Origin: Pseudorhodoplanes sp.
GTDB lineage: Bacteria; Pseudomonadota; Alphaproteobacteria; Rhizobiales; Xanthobacteraceae
Direction of reading: 5' to 3'
Length of the DNA: 64,000 nucleotides
Assembly (NCBI GenBank): GCA_019187085.1
Contig: JABARS010000008.1
Coordinates: forward strand, 1-64,000
The notes below the pieces were generated by a model, which saw only the letters and a list, made by a program, of their open reading frames with translations, had not been told where the DNA came from and did not search any database. The translations under genes and the position numbers were made by a program. Shown here piece after piece: positions 1-8,475 of the stretch. Numbering within the stretch: the stretch's first letter is position 1; each line of letters begins with the position of its first letter.

Positions 1-140
1 GGGACGCCCGAGCACAGTGACAGGAAGTCCGAACGGCATGAGGAGCGGATGGCGTCCTGCTGGGTGCCGGTCGGCTGGGCGAAAGCCGGTGCGCTCATCA
101 GGGCAGTTCCGATCGCAAGCAGCATTGCGGCGTGTTTCAT
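1..140 (-). CDS. Cys-rich repeat secreted protein, N-terminal part (cut by window edge)
   Basis: The reading frame starts at the ATG complementary to 138-140, behind a GGAGAGGG ribosome binding site, and runs off the left edge after 46 codons. The first 21 or so residues form a signal peptide ending in APAFA-Q. The mature part has a Cys-rich motif (RSSCRSDFLSLCSGV) typical of the small Cys-rich repeat proteins found in many Hyphomicrobiales. It is probably exported to the periplasm. The function is unknown and the C-terminal part is not visible. Confidence 0.6.
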   Translation of the reverse strand, partial: MKHAAMLLAIGTALMSAPAFAQPTGTQQDAIRSSCRSDFLSLCSGV

Positions 141-272
141 CGACCCTCTCCGGATGCAGTTTTGGCGGAGCCTAGTCCCGCGTGCGCATTTGTCACTAGC
201 CAAAAATGACCCTATGTCTATAAGCCGAAAACCCGGTCCATTCCGGCGGGTTTGGGTGCAAGGAGCCTCGCC

Positions 273-515
273 ATGCCGATGGAAGCAGGCGAGATCGAAC
301 GACTGATCAGGGCGCATATCCCGGACGCCGAAGTGACGATCCGCGATCTGGCCGGAGACGGCGACCATTATGCCGCCACGGTCATCGCCGAGAGCTTTCG
401 CGGCAAGTCGCGGGTGCAGCAGCACCAGATGGTCTATGACGCACTGCGCGGGCAGATGGGCGGCATTCTGCACGCGCTGGCCCTGCAGACCGGCGTGCCG
501 GAACGCCAGGGTTGA
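273..515 (+). CDS. bolA: BolA family protein
   Basis: An 80-residue BolA/IbaG-type protein with the family pattern F-x-G-K then H-x-x-VY-x-x-L and a C-terminal HALAL-x-T stretch. BolA proteins partner monothiol glutaredoxins to bind and pass on [2Fe-2S] clusters. The next gene, 39 bp downstream, is exactly such a glutaredoxin, so the two are very likely one iron-sulfur/iron-sensing operon. The start was placed at 273 because AGGAG lies 8-12 bases upstream. An earlier in-frame start at 252 has no such site. Confidence 0.92.
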   Translation: MPMEAGEIERLIRAHIPDAEVTIRDLAGDGDHYAATVIAESFRGKSRVQQHQMVYDALRGQMGGILHALALQTGVPERQG

Positions 516-554
516 CCCCGGACGCGCCGGGCGAGGCGCGCAAAGGACAAGACA

Positions 555-893
555 ATGAGCATCAAGCAATTCATCGAAAACGAAGTGAAGAATAACGACG
601 TCGTCCTGTTCATGAAGGGCACGCCCCAGTTCCCGCAATGCGGGTTCTCCGGACAGGTCGTGCAGATTCTCGATTATCTCGGCACGCCGTACAAAGGCGT
701 CAACGTGCTGGAGTCCGGCGAGCTGCGCGAAGGCATCAAGGCCTATTCGCAGTGGCCGACCATCCCGCAGCTTTACGTGAAGGGCGAGTTCGTCGGCGGC
801 TGCGATATCGTGCGCGAGATGTTCCAGGCCGGCGAACTGCAGAGCCTGCTGAAGGACAAGGGGCTGCCGGCGAAGGACGCCGCGACCGCCTGA
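555..893 (+). CDS. grxD: Monothiol glutaredoxin, Grx4 family
   Basis: A 112-residue monothiol glutaredoxin. The active site CGFS begins at Cys29, preceded by the KGTPQFPQ segment that defines the Grx4/Grx5 class, and the TIPQLY and GGCDIV glutathione-binding motifs follow. These proteins carry a [2Fe-2S] cluster bridged with glutathione and act in cluster delivery, usually with BolA, whose gene is directly upstream. The length is normal for the family. Confidence 0.95.
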   Translation: MSIKQFIENEVKNNDVVLFMKGTPQFPQCGFSGQVVQILDYLGTPYKGVNVLESGELREGIKAYSQWPTIPQLYVKGEFVGGCDIVREMFQAGELQSLLKDKGLPAKDAATA

Positions 894-912
894 GCGGCCG
901 GCGGCGCTTCGC

Positions 913-1191
913 ATGGACATCGCGCGCGTCAGCATCGTGATCGTGCTGGCCGCCTGCGGCCTTATCGACATCCTGTTGTCGTCGGCGCTGATCCTCAACG
1001 GCGCGCTCGGCCATGCCTTGCGGCATTTCGCCGATCCGAAATCGGTTGCGATCCTTGTGCTGATCGCGGGCGGGCTTGCGGCGCCGCCGCTGGCGCTCGC
1101 CTTTTTCCGCAGGCATGTCTACTGGCCGGCGCTGGCGATCATCGTCGCGCCGATCGCGCTTGCCGCCGTGGCGAGCCGTCTCGGCATCTGA
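913..1191 (+). CDS. Small membrane protein of unknown function
   Basis: A 92-residue protein with about three hydrophobic segments (residues 5-30, 45-65 and 70-90), so probably an inner-membrane protein. It starts 19 bp after grxD and shares its direction, so it may be co-transcribed with bolA-grxD. No family was recognised. Codon use matches the neighbours and the ORF ends just before a strong terminator, which supports it being real. Confidence 0.6.
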   Translation: MDIARVSIVIVLAACGLIDILLSSALILNGALGHALRHFADPKSVAILVLIAGGLAAPPLALAFFRRHVYWPALAIIVAPIALAAVASRLGI

Positions 1192-1221
1192 GCGGCGGAC
1201 CGAAGCCGCCGCCGGAAAGCA

Positions 1222-1247
1222 AAAAGGCCGCCCGTGGGCGGCCTTTT
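1222..1247. terminator. Bidirectional rho-independent terminator
   Basis: A perfect 12-bp inverted repeat, AAAAGGCCGCCC (1222-1233) against GGGCGGCCTTTT (1236-1247), lies between the end of the bolA-grxD operon and the end of rpsD, which converges on it. The A-run on one side and T-run on the other let it work for both transcripts. Confidence 0.85.
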
Positions 1248-1269
1248 CGTATGGGGCGATGCGGCCCGA

Positions 1270-1887
1270 TCAGCGCGAATAGAATTCGACCACGAGGTGC
1301 GGCTCCATCATGACCGGATAGGGCACGTCGGAGAGATGCGGGATGCGCAGATACTTCGCGGTCATCTTGGCGTGATCGACCTCGATATAATCGGGCACGT
1401 CGCGCTCGGGCAAAGCCGCGGCCTCGATCACGAGCGGAAGCTGCCTGGAAGCGTCCTTCACCTCGATCACGTCGCCGACCTTGACCTTGTAGCTCGGGAT
1501 ATTGACCCGGCGGCCATTGACCTTGATGTGGCCGTGATTGACGAACTGGCGGGCGGCGAAGATCGTCGGCACGAATTTCGCGCGGTAGACGACGGCGTCG
1601 AGCCGGCGCTCCAGCAGGCCGATCAGGTTGGCGCCCGAATCGCCCTTCAGGCGGATCGCCTCCTGGTAGACGCCGCGGAACTGGCGCTCGGAAATGTCGC
1701 CGTAATAGCCCTTCAGCTTCTGCTTGGCGCGCAGCTGCACGCCGTAGTCGGAGAGCTTGCCCTTGCGGCGCTGGCCGTGCTGGCCGGGGCCGTATTCGCG
1801 GCGGTTGACCGGGCTCTTGGGCCGACCCCAGATGTTCTGGCCCATGCGACGGTCGATTTTGTACTTGGCTTCAGTACGCTTGGTCAT
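1270..1887 (-). CDS. rpsD: 30S ribosomal protein S4
   Basis: A 205-residue S4 protein. The N-terminal region ([16 protein letters not shown], then [19 protein letters not shown]) is the alphaproteobacterial form without the zinc-binding cysteines, and the S4 RNA-binding domain lies at about residues 94-155 ([11 protein letters not shown], then [15 protein letters not shown]). S4 nucleates 30S assembly by binding 16S rRNA. The start at 1887 gives the family length. An upstream extension in the same frame is not conserved in character. The gene is monocistronic with its own promoter. Confidence 0.98.
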   Translation of the reverse strand: MTKRTEAKYKIDRRMGQNIWGRPKSPVNRREYGPGQHGQRRKGKLSDYGVQLRAKQKLKGYYGDISERQFRGVYQEAIRLKGDSGANLIGLLERRLDAVVYRAKFVPTIFAARQFVNHGHIKVNGRRVNIPSYKVKVGDVIEVKDASRQLPLVIEAAALPERDVPDYIEVDHAKMTAKYLRIPHLSDVPYPVMMEPHLVVEFYSR

Positions 1888-2044
1888 TCGCGTCCTCGAT
1901 TGAACAATGGTGTCGGATGAGGAAACGCGCCCTCCTGGCGTCCCGGACTTCCGGTCCGGAACCGACAGGCCCATGCCGAAGCGACGGCAGGGACCGCGGG
2001 TCGCGAAACGCCTTTATTGACGGAAATGCCGTAAAGGCGCGCGG

Positions 2045-2073
2045 TTTCTAGGGCGAGAAACCCGCCCTGTCAA
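2045..2073 (-). promoter_or_regulatory. Probable sigma-70 promoter of rpsD
   Basis: Read on the minus strand, a perfect -35 box TTGACA (2068-2073) is followed by a 17-bp spacer and a -10-like TAGAAA (2045-2050). This lies 158 bp upstream of the rpsD start. A hairpin (CGCCTTTA 2009-2016 with TAAAGGCG 2032-2039) lies in the would-be leader and could take part in S4 autoregulation. That role is a guess. Confidence 0.7.
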
Positions 2074-2116
2074 ATCCGGGCCGCCGCGCGGCCCGGACCG
2101 ACGTCAAAAGCGGGCC

Positions 2117-2521
2117 TTAGCCCGGGTTGCGCACCGCCAGAACGGTGAGCGAGCGCCGGGCCCCGGCCGGGGTCTCGAAGGCGATGGACTGGCTGACGGA
2201 GAGGCCGATCAGCGCCGCCCCGATCGGGCTGAGCACCGAAATCTTGCCTTCCGACACGTCGGCATCCTGCGGGTAGACGAGCGTCACCCAGCGCGTCGCG
2301 TCGCTGTTGTCGTCGCGGAACAGGACCTGCGAGCCCATGACCACGAGACCGGGCCGCTCGCCGATATCGGGCACGATATCGGCGCGCGCGATCTCGCGCG
2401 CGAGGAATTCGGTCGTCTGCGGATGGTTGCGCGCGGCCGCGCTGGCGAGCCGGTTGAGCTGCTCGCTGTCGTACGCCGTCATCGCGATCGGCGGCAATTC
2501 GGGTTCCAGATGGCTGACCAT
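2117..2521 (-). CDS. rnk: Nucleoside diphosphate kinase regulator / GreA-GreB-like factor (Rnk type)
   Basis: A 134-residue Rnk-type protein. The N-terminal helical part (about 1-50) is followed by the GreA/GreB-like C-terminal FKBP-fold domain, with the pattern VTLVYP, then ISVLSPIGAALIGLSVSQ. Rnk binds RNA polymerase near the secondary channel and affects nucleotide metabolism gene expression. The start at 2521 is preceded by AAGGAGACGACG. An earlier ATG at 2539 overlaps that site and is less likely. It forms a pair with the related gene upstream. Confidence 0.85.
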   Translation of the reverse strand: MVSHLEPELPPIAMTAYDSEQLNRLASAAARNHPQTTEFLAREIARADIVPDIGERPGLVVMGSQVLFRDDNSDATRWVTLVYPQDADVSEGKISVLSPIGAALIGLSVSQSIAFETPAGARRSLTVLAVRNPG

Positions 2522-2545
2522 CGTCGTCTCCTTGAGCATTTTCGA

Positions 2546-3016
2546 TTACGCCGCGGCCGGGCCGGGGTCGTCGTCTTCGTCGTCGTCATCGTCCGCGGGC
2601 AGGTACAGAAGCGACATGATGCCGAGCGGCGGATCGAGGCTCTCGGCGGTCGCGATATGGCGGAAGCCTTCGATGCCGAGATAGGGCATGCGGCTGCGCG
2701 TGCGCAGGCCGATCAGCGCCGCGCCCACCGGCGAGAGCACCGACAGTTGCGCGTCACGGTTGGAATAGTCGTCCGGACACACCAGCATGCGGCTTTCCAC
2801 CGGCCAGCCCCAGTCGGCGCGATAGCTCACCCAATTGTCGAGCCGCACCGCGTCGCGCGGCAGCTCCTCCGGCGCGCAGATTTTCGCGCGCCGCAACTCG
2901 GTGAGCAGGAAGCAGCCGACCGGATGGCCTTCGGCGAGCGCGCGGCGCGCCAGCGGTTCGAGCCGGTCGCGGTCGTGCGAGGACAGGACGAGCGGAGGAA
3001 TGGATGTCGGTGACAT
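2546..3016 (-). CDS. Second Rnk/GreA-like factor with acidic C-terminal tail
   Basis: A 156-residue paralogue of the downstream rnk gene, 24 bp away and in the same operon. It keeps the core LSVLSPVGAALIGL motif of the GreA-like C-terminal domain. It differs by a C-terminal tail of about ten consecutive Asp/Glu residues followed by PGPAAA. The start at 3016 is preceded by GTGAGG. The acidic tail could mimic nucleic acid or bind a basic partner, but this is inference. Confidence 0.8.
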   Translation of the reverse strand: MSPTSIPPLVLSSHDRDRLEPLARRALAEGHPVGCFLLTELRRAKICAPEELPRDAVRLDNWVSYRADWGWPVESRMLVCPDDYSNRDAQLSVLSPVGAALIGLRTRSRMPYLGIEGFRHIATAESLDPPLGIMSLLYLPADDDDDEDDDPGPAAA

Positions 3017-3277
3017 AATGAACCTCACGGCGCCATGACGGCGGTTCGGATCGTACGGATTCGGTCTGGATTGTGCGGATCGGCGGGCGGTCAGTTTCAA
3101 CCCGGGCGGCGGCGCATGCGCGCAGCCGCCCGGGCTACCTGCCCGAATGCAGGCGGCCGGCGCGAAGGAATTGAGCGGTCTGGCGCGCGGAGCGGATCAT
3201 GCGGTCAAGATATGGCCGCGCGGCCCGAAGTCAATGGTGAGCCGGGTCGCAGCCCATCATCGGTATTATGGCCGGCA

Positions 3278-4093
3278 TCAGAGCAAGGCGCTGTCGGCGC
3301 TTTCAGGCATCGGTTGCAGCCCGAAATCCGCAAGCGATTGTGCCAGCGCGGCCGAGGGCGCAGCCCCCGAGGTGAAATGGATCTGCGCGCCGCCCGGGGC
3401 TGCATCCGGCGCAACCGGGCCGATCAGGTCGATCACGCGGCGGGCGATCGCCTCGGCGGGATCGATGAAGGTCACGGGCCACGGCCTGGCGGCGCCGAGC
3501 GCGTCGAGCAGCAGTGGGAAATGCGTGCACGCGAGCACGATCGTGTCGGTACGCTGGCCGCGATGCTCGACGAAACAGGGCGCGATCTCCTCCGCCACGA
3601 TGCGCGGATCGACCGGCTGGCCGCGCAGGTGCGCTTCGGCGAGCGGGGCGAGGCGGCGCGCGCCGACGAGCGTCACCGCGCATCCCTCGCCATAGTCGCG
3701 GATCAGCGTGCGGGTGTATTCGCGCGCGACGGTCGCCTCGGTGCCGAGCACCGAGACGAGGCGCGAACGCGAGACCGCGCAGGCCGGCTTGATCGCCGGC
3801 ACCGTCCCGACAAAGGCGATGGAGAAACGCCGCCGCAGTTCGGCGAGCACGAGCGTGGAGGCCGTGTTGCAGGCGATGACCACGAGGTCGGGCTCGTACT
3901 GGCCGATCAGCCCGCCGATGACGGAGACGACGCGTTCGGAGAGCGCAGGCTCCGTCCAGCCGCCATAAGGAAAGGCGGCGTCGTCGGCCGCATAGACGAA
4001 GCTGGCGTCGGGCCGGGCGGCCGCGATTTCGCGGTAGACCGTCAAGCCGCCGAGACCGGAATCGAAGACGAGGATGGTGGGCGATTGGGTCAC
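3278..4093 (-). CDS. murI: Glutamate racemase
   Basis: A 271-residue cofactor-independent racemase that converts L- to D-glutamate for peptidoglycan. Both catalytic cysteines are present: Cys75 in VIACNTAST and Cys189 in LACTHFPLL. The N-terminal substrate motif DSGLGGLTV begins at residue 11. Translation most likely starts at the GTG complementary to 4091-4093, which gives the family length. The nearby ATG is out of frame. No terminator is obvious in the 260 bp between it and the Rnk genes. Confidence 0.95.
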   Translation of the reverse strand: MTQSPTILVFDSGLGGLTVYREIAAARPDASFVYAADDAAFPYGGWTEPALSERVVSVIGGLIGQYEPDLVVIACNTASTLVLAELRRRFSIAFVGTVPAIKPACAVSRSRLVSVLGTEATVAREYTRTLIRDYGEGCAVTLVGARRLAPLAEAHLRGQPVDPRIVAEEIAPCFVEHRGQRTDTIVLACTHFPLLLDALGAARPWPVTFIDPAEAIARRVIDLIGPVAPDAAPGGAQIHFTSGAAPSAALAQSLADFGLQPMPESADSALL

Positions 4094-4192
4094 GGCCGCA
4101 TTTTCACGAGACGACGGACGACGAAAGACAAGGTTGCCTGATTCTGTCACCTGCCTAAGATTGAATTTTGGGCGATGTTCTGGAGGCTGACA

Positions 4193-4429
4193 ATGAAGTT
4201 CGTGACGATGGCCCTTGTGGTCTGCCTGGGGATTGCGTTCGCGCCGGGGGCGGCCTTTGCCCAGAAGAAGCGGCCGGCGGCGGAAGGCCGGGCCTGCCTC
4301 ACCGCCGGCCAGACCTGTTCGACCGAGTGCAACAAGGCGGGTTATTGCATCCGCATGGTGTGCAGCGCCGGAAAATGGAAGAAGCGCGCCATCGGCTGCG
4401 TGGGGACGCTCTGCCCGCCGGCTTGCTGA
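4193..4429 (+). CDS. Small secreted Cys-rich protein
   Basis: A 78-residue protein with a clear signal peptide (hydrophobic core MALVVCLGIAFAPGAAFA) and eight cysteines in the roughly 45 residues of the mature chain, suggesting a disulfide-bonded or metal-binding periplasmic peptide. The start at 4193 follows TGGAGGCTGACA. An ATG at 4175 in the same frame lacks a site. It is transcribed divergently from murI and ends at its own terminator. No family was recognised. Confidence 0.65.
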   Translation: MKFVTMALVVCLGIAFAPGAAFAQKKRPAAEGRACLTAGQTCSTECNKAGYCIRMVCSAGKWKKRAIGCVGTLCPPAC

Positions 4430-4454
4430 CTCTGTAAGGCCGGGCCGTCGCAAC

Positions 4455-4483
4455 AGACCCCGCTTCCGGGCGGGGTCTTTTGT
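4455..4483 (+). terminator. Rho-independent terminator
   Basis: A perfect 9-bp stem, AGACCCCGC (4455-4463) with GCGGGGTCT (4470-4478), and a 6-nt loop are followed by a T-rich run. It lies 26 bp after the small Cys-rich gene. Confidence 0.85.
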
Positions 4484-4619
4484 TTGCCGCACATTATTAC
4501 CGCATTACCGCGGGAGCATCGGCCGGTCTCTGGCGGCAGGTTCCCGCGCCGGCGAGTCTTGTCTGGGCAAAGCGAACGTGCGACGCAAACCGATGCTGCA
4601 ACGCAACAGGAGATCGTGG

Positions 4620-5597
4620 ATGCGGACGATGCTGCCGGCAGCGGTGGTTGCGATCGCGGTGGCGATGGCGCCGTGCGCCCTTGCGCAGACCTATCCCGCC
4701 CGGCCGATGACATTCGTCATTCCGTTTGCGGCCGGCGGCCCGACCGATAAGGTCGGGCGTCTCGTGGCCGGGCGCCTGACCGAAATCCTCGGCCAGCAGG
4801 TACGGGTCGACAATGTCGGCGGCGAGGGCGGCCAGACCGGATCAAAGCGCGTGGTCGAGGCCGTGCCCGACGGCTACACGATCCTGATGGGCACGGTCGG
4901 CACCCATGCGCAAAGCCAGACCCTGCACCGGACACCACCCTACAATGCGTTGACCGATTTCACGCCGGTGGCGCTGCTCGCGGAAGTGCCGATCGTCCTG
5001 ATCGCGCGTCGCGACCTGCCGGCGCAGGATCTCAAGTCGTTCGCCGCCCATGTGAAGGAGAACGCAGGCAAGATGACGTTCGGCTCGGCCGGCACCGGCT
5101 CAGCCAGTCATCTGGCCTGCGCGGTCGCCAATGCCGCGCTCGGCCTTACCATTACGCATTCGCCCTATGGCGGGACCCGGCCGGCCATGGACGACCTGGA
5201 GGGCGGGCGCATCGATTACCTTTGCGAGATTGCCGCGACCGCGCGTCCCGCGCTGGACAGCGGGCGCGTCAAGGGTATCGCGGTGATGGCGCCGCGCCGC
5301 TCGCGCGTGCTGCCGACATTGCCCACTGCCGCGGAGCAGGGCGTCGCCGGCCTGGATGCCTATACCTGGAATGCGATCTTCCTGCCGAAGGGCGCGCCCG
5401 AGGCGGTGGTCAGGACGCTCGCGGAGGCGGTCGACCGGGCGCTGGAGACGCCGGCGCTCCGCGATACGCTCGCGGAACTTGGCTGGATCGTCATGCCGCA
5501 GGATCGCCGCACGCCGGCCTATCTTGCGGTCTTCCTCAAGGCCGAAATCGAGAAGTGGGCAGCCGCGATCAAGGCCAGCGGCGTGTCCGCCGAATAG
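4620..5597 (+). CDS. Tripartite tricarboxylate-type (Bug family) solute-binding protein
   Basis: A 325-residue periplasmic binding protein of the Bug/TctC family. It has a signal peptide ending CALA-Q, then the typical YPARPMTFVIPFAAGGPTD start of the mature domain, and the FGSAGTGSASHLA and SPYGGTRPAMDDL ligand-loop regions. Such proteins capture small carboxylates. No TctA/TctB membrane partners are in the window, as is usual for orphan Bug proteins. The start at 4620 has AGGAG 7 bases upstream. An ATG at 4593 in the same frame is an alternative. Confidence 0.88.
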   Translation: MRTMLPAAVVAIAVAMAPCALAQTYPARPMTFVIPFAAGGPTDKVGRLVAGRLTEILGQQVRVDNVGGEGGQTGSKRVVEAVPDGYTILMGTVGTHAQSQTLHRTPPYNALTDFTPVALLAEVPIVLIARRDLPAQDLKSFAAHVKENAGKMTFGSAGTGSASHLACAVANAALGLTITHSPYGGTRPAMDDLEGGRIDYLCEIAATARPALDSGRVKGIAVMAPRRSRVLPTLPTAAEQGVAGLDAYTWNAIFLPKGAPEAVVRTLAEAVDRALETPALRDTLAELGWIVMPQDRRTPAYLAVFLKAEIEKWAAAIKASGVSAE

Positions 5598-5736
5598 AGG
5601 CGGGCGCCAAACGGTCTTGTGATATGGTGTTGTGTTCGGCCTTGCGGTGCGTCACGCGCCGTGAGGCTTGTTCTCTCGACAATTTGCCGCCGGCCCGTTC
5701 CGGCCTGCATCGCGGGCGGCGCACAGAGGTTATCGA

Positions 5737-6120
5737 ATGTCAGCGTTGGGGCAGTGTGTTCTGGTCGTCGAAGACGAGGTCCTCATCCGCATGCTCGCCG
5801 TTGACTTGCTTGAGGAGATCGGGCACGACGTGGTGGAAGCCGGCACGGCCGCCGAGGCGCTGGAGAAACTGCGCGGTCCGGATTCGGCGTTCGCGGTGGT
5901 CTTTCTCGATATCGGCCTGCCGGACATGCATGGCGACGATCTGATCGCCGAAATCCGCAACAGCCATCCGCGCATTCCGCTCCTGGTCGCGAGCGGCGAG
6001 GATCAGGTGGAACTCAGCCGCCGGCTGGGCGATTTCGAGCCGATCTTCTTCCTCGGCAAGCCCTACGACATGGACCGCCTGCAGGACGCGCTGACGGTCA
6101 TCGGACAGAAAGCCGGCTGA
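5737..6120 (+). CDS. Single-domain response regulator
   Basis: A 127-residue CheY-like receiver with no output domain. The acidic pair is Glu12-Asp13, the phosphoacceptor is Asp58 in FLDIGLPD, the switch residue is Ser86 and the conserved Lys is Lys108 in LGKPY. The partner kinase is not in the window. Stand-alone receivers of this form are numerous in Bradyrhizobiaceae. GAGG lies upstream of the chosen start. Confidence 0.88.
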   Translation: MSALGQCVLVVEDEVLIRMLAVDLLEEIGHDVVEAGTAAEALEKLRGPDSAFAVVFLDIGLPDMHGDDLIAEIRNSHPRIPLLVASGEDQVELSRRLGDFEPIFFLGKPYDMDRLQDALTVIGQKAG

Positions 6121-6130
6121 CCGGCGGCGG

Positions 6131-6289
6131 CTACAGGATCTGCAGGATGGTGGCCAGCACGACGAGCGTGGCGCTCGCAAGCCCCGAGACGACGCCGAAA
6201 ACGACGATGCCGCCGCGGTCGGCGGCACGCGCGCGCGCATGGCTGCGCGCGACACGGTCGGGAACGGCGAGCGGCATCCACGGAAGCAT
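6131..6289 (-). CDS. Small protein with one transmembrane helix
   Basis: A 52-residue frame too short for most gene callers. It has an Arg/Ala-rich N-terminal half (residues 12-25) and one C-terminal hydrophobic helix (residues 26-52, GGIVVFGVVSG onward). A good ribosome binding site, GCAGGAAA, lies 8 bases before the ATG. It converges on the receiver gene with a 10-bp gap. The positive-inside pattern fits a small inner-membrane protein, but no homologue is recognised. Confidence 0.45.
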   Translation of the reverse strand: MLPWMPLAVPDRVARSHARARAADRGGIVVFGVVSGLASATLVVLATILQIL

Positions 6290-6414
6290 GTCCGTTTCCT
6301 GCAAAGGACTGGCGGGCGCGATGAATCCCGAGTCGCGGGGCGGCGCGCGAGTCCTTTATTTCGCGCCGCCCGCTTGACTCCAGGCGCCGTCCCGCCGGGC
6401 CGCGGTCCGTGGAA

Positions 6415-7578
6415 TCAGGCCGCCCGCGGCCAGAGCCGCCGGCTTGCGATCCGCGCGCCTTCCGCCATGGCCTTGAACTTCGCGACGATCACGCGCGGAT
6501 TGACCTCGGTCCGGTAGCAGGCCTGCGAGGAGAAGCCGCAATCGGGCGCGGCGAGCACGTTCTCGCGCCCGACGAGATTTGCGAAGCGGCAAAGCCGCTC
6601 GGCGATCAGTTCGGGATGCTCGACGATGTTGCTGGCGTGGGTGATGACGCCGGGAATGATCGCCTTGCCGTCGGGCAGCTTCACCGTTTCCCACAGATGG
6701 TATTCGTGCTCGTGACGGCAATTGGCGGCCTCGAACGAATAGGCGACCGCGTTGATCCTGAGCATGTGGCCGACGACCTGCGACAGGTCGGCCTCGTAGA
6801 TGCGCGGGCCCTCGTTGATGCCGTAGCAGGTGTGGTAGCGAATCTTTTCCGGCGAGATGCCGCGCAGGCTGTGGTTGAGCGTCTCGACATAGAGCGTCGC
6901 CTTGCGCTCTTTCGCGCTCTCGTCGAGATCGGGCTCGGCGAAAATGTCGGACAGGAACGGATCGTCGATCTGCAGCACGAAGCCGGCTTCGACGATGGCG
7001 AGATATTCGGTGCGCAGTGCCTCGCCGACGGCGACGAGATAGTCCTGCTCCGACTTGTAATACGCATTCTGGCCGACCCCGCTCGGCGCGACCGCCGGCA
7101 TGAAGGCTTCCACATGGGGCGCCTGCGCCAGCGCGGCTTTCAGGTTGGCGATGTCGGTGCGCAGCGCCGCCTCGCCGCGATAGCGCACCGGCCCGACGCA
7201 GAACATCGGATGGATCGGGGCGACGCTGCCGCCCATCATCGCGCGCTTGAAATAGTCCTCGTAATAGTCGGGAAAGGCCGCGATCTCGCGGGCGAACAGT
7301 TTCGGCCCCTGGCCCGGGCGCGGCTCGAACCCTTCCAGCCGCTCGTTCACATAGGCGAAGAAGCCGGGCTTCGACATCTCGCCGTCGGTGACGACATCGA
7401 TGCCGGCGTCCGCCTGCAGGCGCACGCTCTCGGCGACCGCCGCACGCACGCTCGCGTCATAGGCGCCGGGCTCGACGGGCTCGCCGGCGAGGTGCGCCTT
7501 CATCAGGTCGAGCAGGGCGGGTGGCCGCGGCAGGCTGCCGACATGGGTGGTGAGGATGCGTTCTGTGCTGCGTTTCAT
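6415..7578 (-). CDS. Cobalamin-independent methionine synthase C-terminal domain protein (MetE-like)
   Basis: A 387-residue protein matching the catalytic C-terminal half of MetE. The zinc ligands can be picked out: H-x-C in YHTCYG, Glu in FEAANC and Cys in APDCGF. It lacks the N-terminal MetE domain, so it belongs with the short MetE-like proteins, whose methyl donor or thiol acceptor may differ from those of full-length MetE. The start at 7578 follows GGGGAAGGCA. It is monocistronic. Methionine synthesis or a related thiol alkyl transfer is the likely role. Confidence 0.85.
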   Translation of the reverse strand: MKRSTERILTTHVGSLPRPPALLDLMKAHLAGEPVEPGAYDASVRAAVAESVRLQADAGIDVVTDGEMSKPGFFAYVNERLEGFEPRPGQGPKLFAREIAAFPDYYEDYFKRAMMGGSVAPIHPMFCVGPVRYRGEAALRTDIANLKAALAQAPHVEAFMPAVAPSGVGQNAYYKSEQDYLVAVGEALRTEYLAIVEAGFVLQIDDPFLSDIFAEPDLDESAKERKATLYVETLNHSLRGISPEKIRYHTCYGINEGPRIYEADLSQVVGHMLRINAVAYSFEAANCRHEHEYHLWETVKLPDGKAIIPGVITHASNIVEHPELIAERLCRFANLVGRENVLAAPDCGFSSQACYRTEVNPRVIVAKFKAMAEGARIASRRLWPRAA

Positions 7579-7736
7579 TGCCTTCCCCGGCACTCACAAG
7601 GCGGCGCGCATTGCCGCACGCTTTGCGGAGAAGGGCAAGATGGGTTCCCGGCCGGGGCGCTTGCCGGTACTTGCTTTGCCGGTGCTTGCGACGAGCGCGG
7701 ACAGCGCCGCCGGCGCCGCCCGCGCATGCTGCCTGC

Positions 7737-8384
7737 CTAGCGATAGACGTAGACGATCCGCCGCGTGCCGGGATCGACCAGAACCGGCTGGCGGTTCAGG
7801 TAGACGTAGCGGTATTGATAGTCGGGGATGGCCTGCAGCGGCACGCTTTCCGGCAGGCCCGCGCCGAGCACGACTTCGCCTTCGAGATAGACCGGGTCGG
7901 CGGGATTGGAGACGACATAGCTCTGCACGGTCGCGGGCGGAGCGAGGTCGACCGGAGCGGCAACGCCGGTGGTCGTCACGGTGGTCGTGGTTGCCGGCGG
8001 CGCGACAAGCGTGCCCGACACGGCGGCCGCGGCCGGCGCGTCATAGGTGACGACCGGGACCGCCACCTGCGCGGGGGGCTGCGCGACGACCGTGCGGCCG
8101 GCCGTTCCGGCCACCTGCGTCGAGAGATACTGCGAATAGACCCAGCCCGGCTTGCCGCGGAACTGCACCTGGCACCACAGGCTGCCGGCGATGCAGCCGA
8201 CGAGGGTTGCGCGTTCGCTCGCGCGCATGACGTCGGTGACGGGGTGTTCCGGTCCGGGACCTGAGCGGATGTTGAGATCGACGATCGCGGTTCCCGCGAT
8301 CGTCCGCGCCTCCTGCGCGTGCGCGGTCGGGCCCGCGAGCGCAAAAGCCGCAAGCAAGGCCGCAGTGATACGGGGCGTGATCAT
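7737..8384 (-). CDS. Secreted SH3b-domain protein with DUF1236-type C-terminus
   Basis: A 215-residue exported protein with a signal peptide ending THA-Q. A bacterial SH3 domain (about 30-95) contains LNIRSGPGPEHPV, a Cys pair in GCIAGSLWC and PGWVYSQYL. A low-complexity Ala/Pro/Thr linker (about 100-155) follows, then a C-terminal segment with the YVYLNRQPVLVDPGTRRIVYV pattern of DUF1236. It probably acts at the periplasmic cell wall. The start at 8384 follows AGGAAGG. A GTG at 8393 overlaps that site. Confidence 0.82.
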   Translation of the reverse strand: MITPRITAALLAAFALAGPTAHAQEARTIAGTAIVDLNIRSGPGPEHPVTDVMRASERATLVGCIAGSLWCQVQFRGKPGWVYSQYLSTQVAGTAGRTVVAQPPAQVAVPVVTYDAPAAAAVSGTLVAPPATTTTVTTTGVAAPVDLAPPATVQSYVVSNPADPVYLEGEVVLGAGLPESVPLQAIPDYQYRYVYLNRQPVLVDPGTRRIVYVYR

Positions 8385-8475
8385 GACGTTCACCTTCCTG
8401 CGTCGTAGGTCTGAGGGAATGCGCAGACAACGCGCCGGACCGCGCTTGCGTTCCGGCCCCGGGGCGGGTTCCCGG

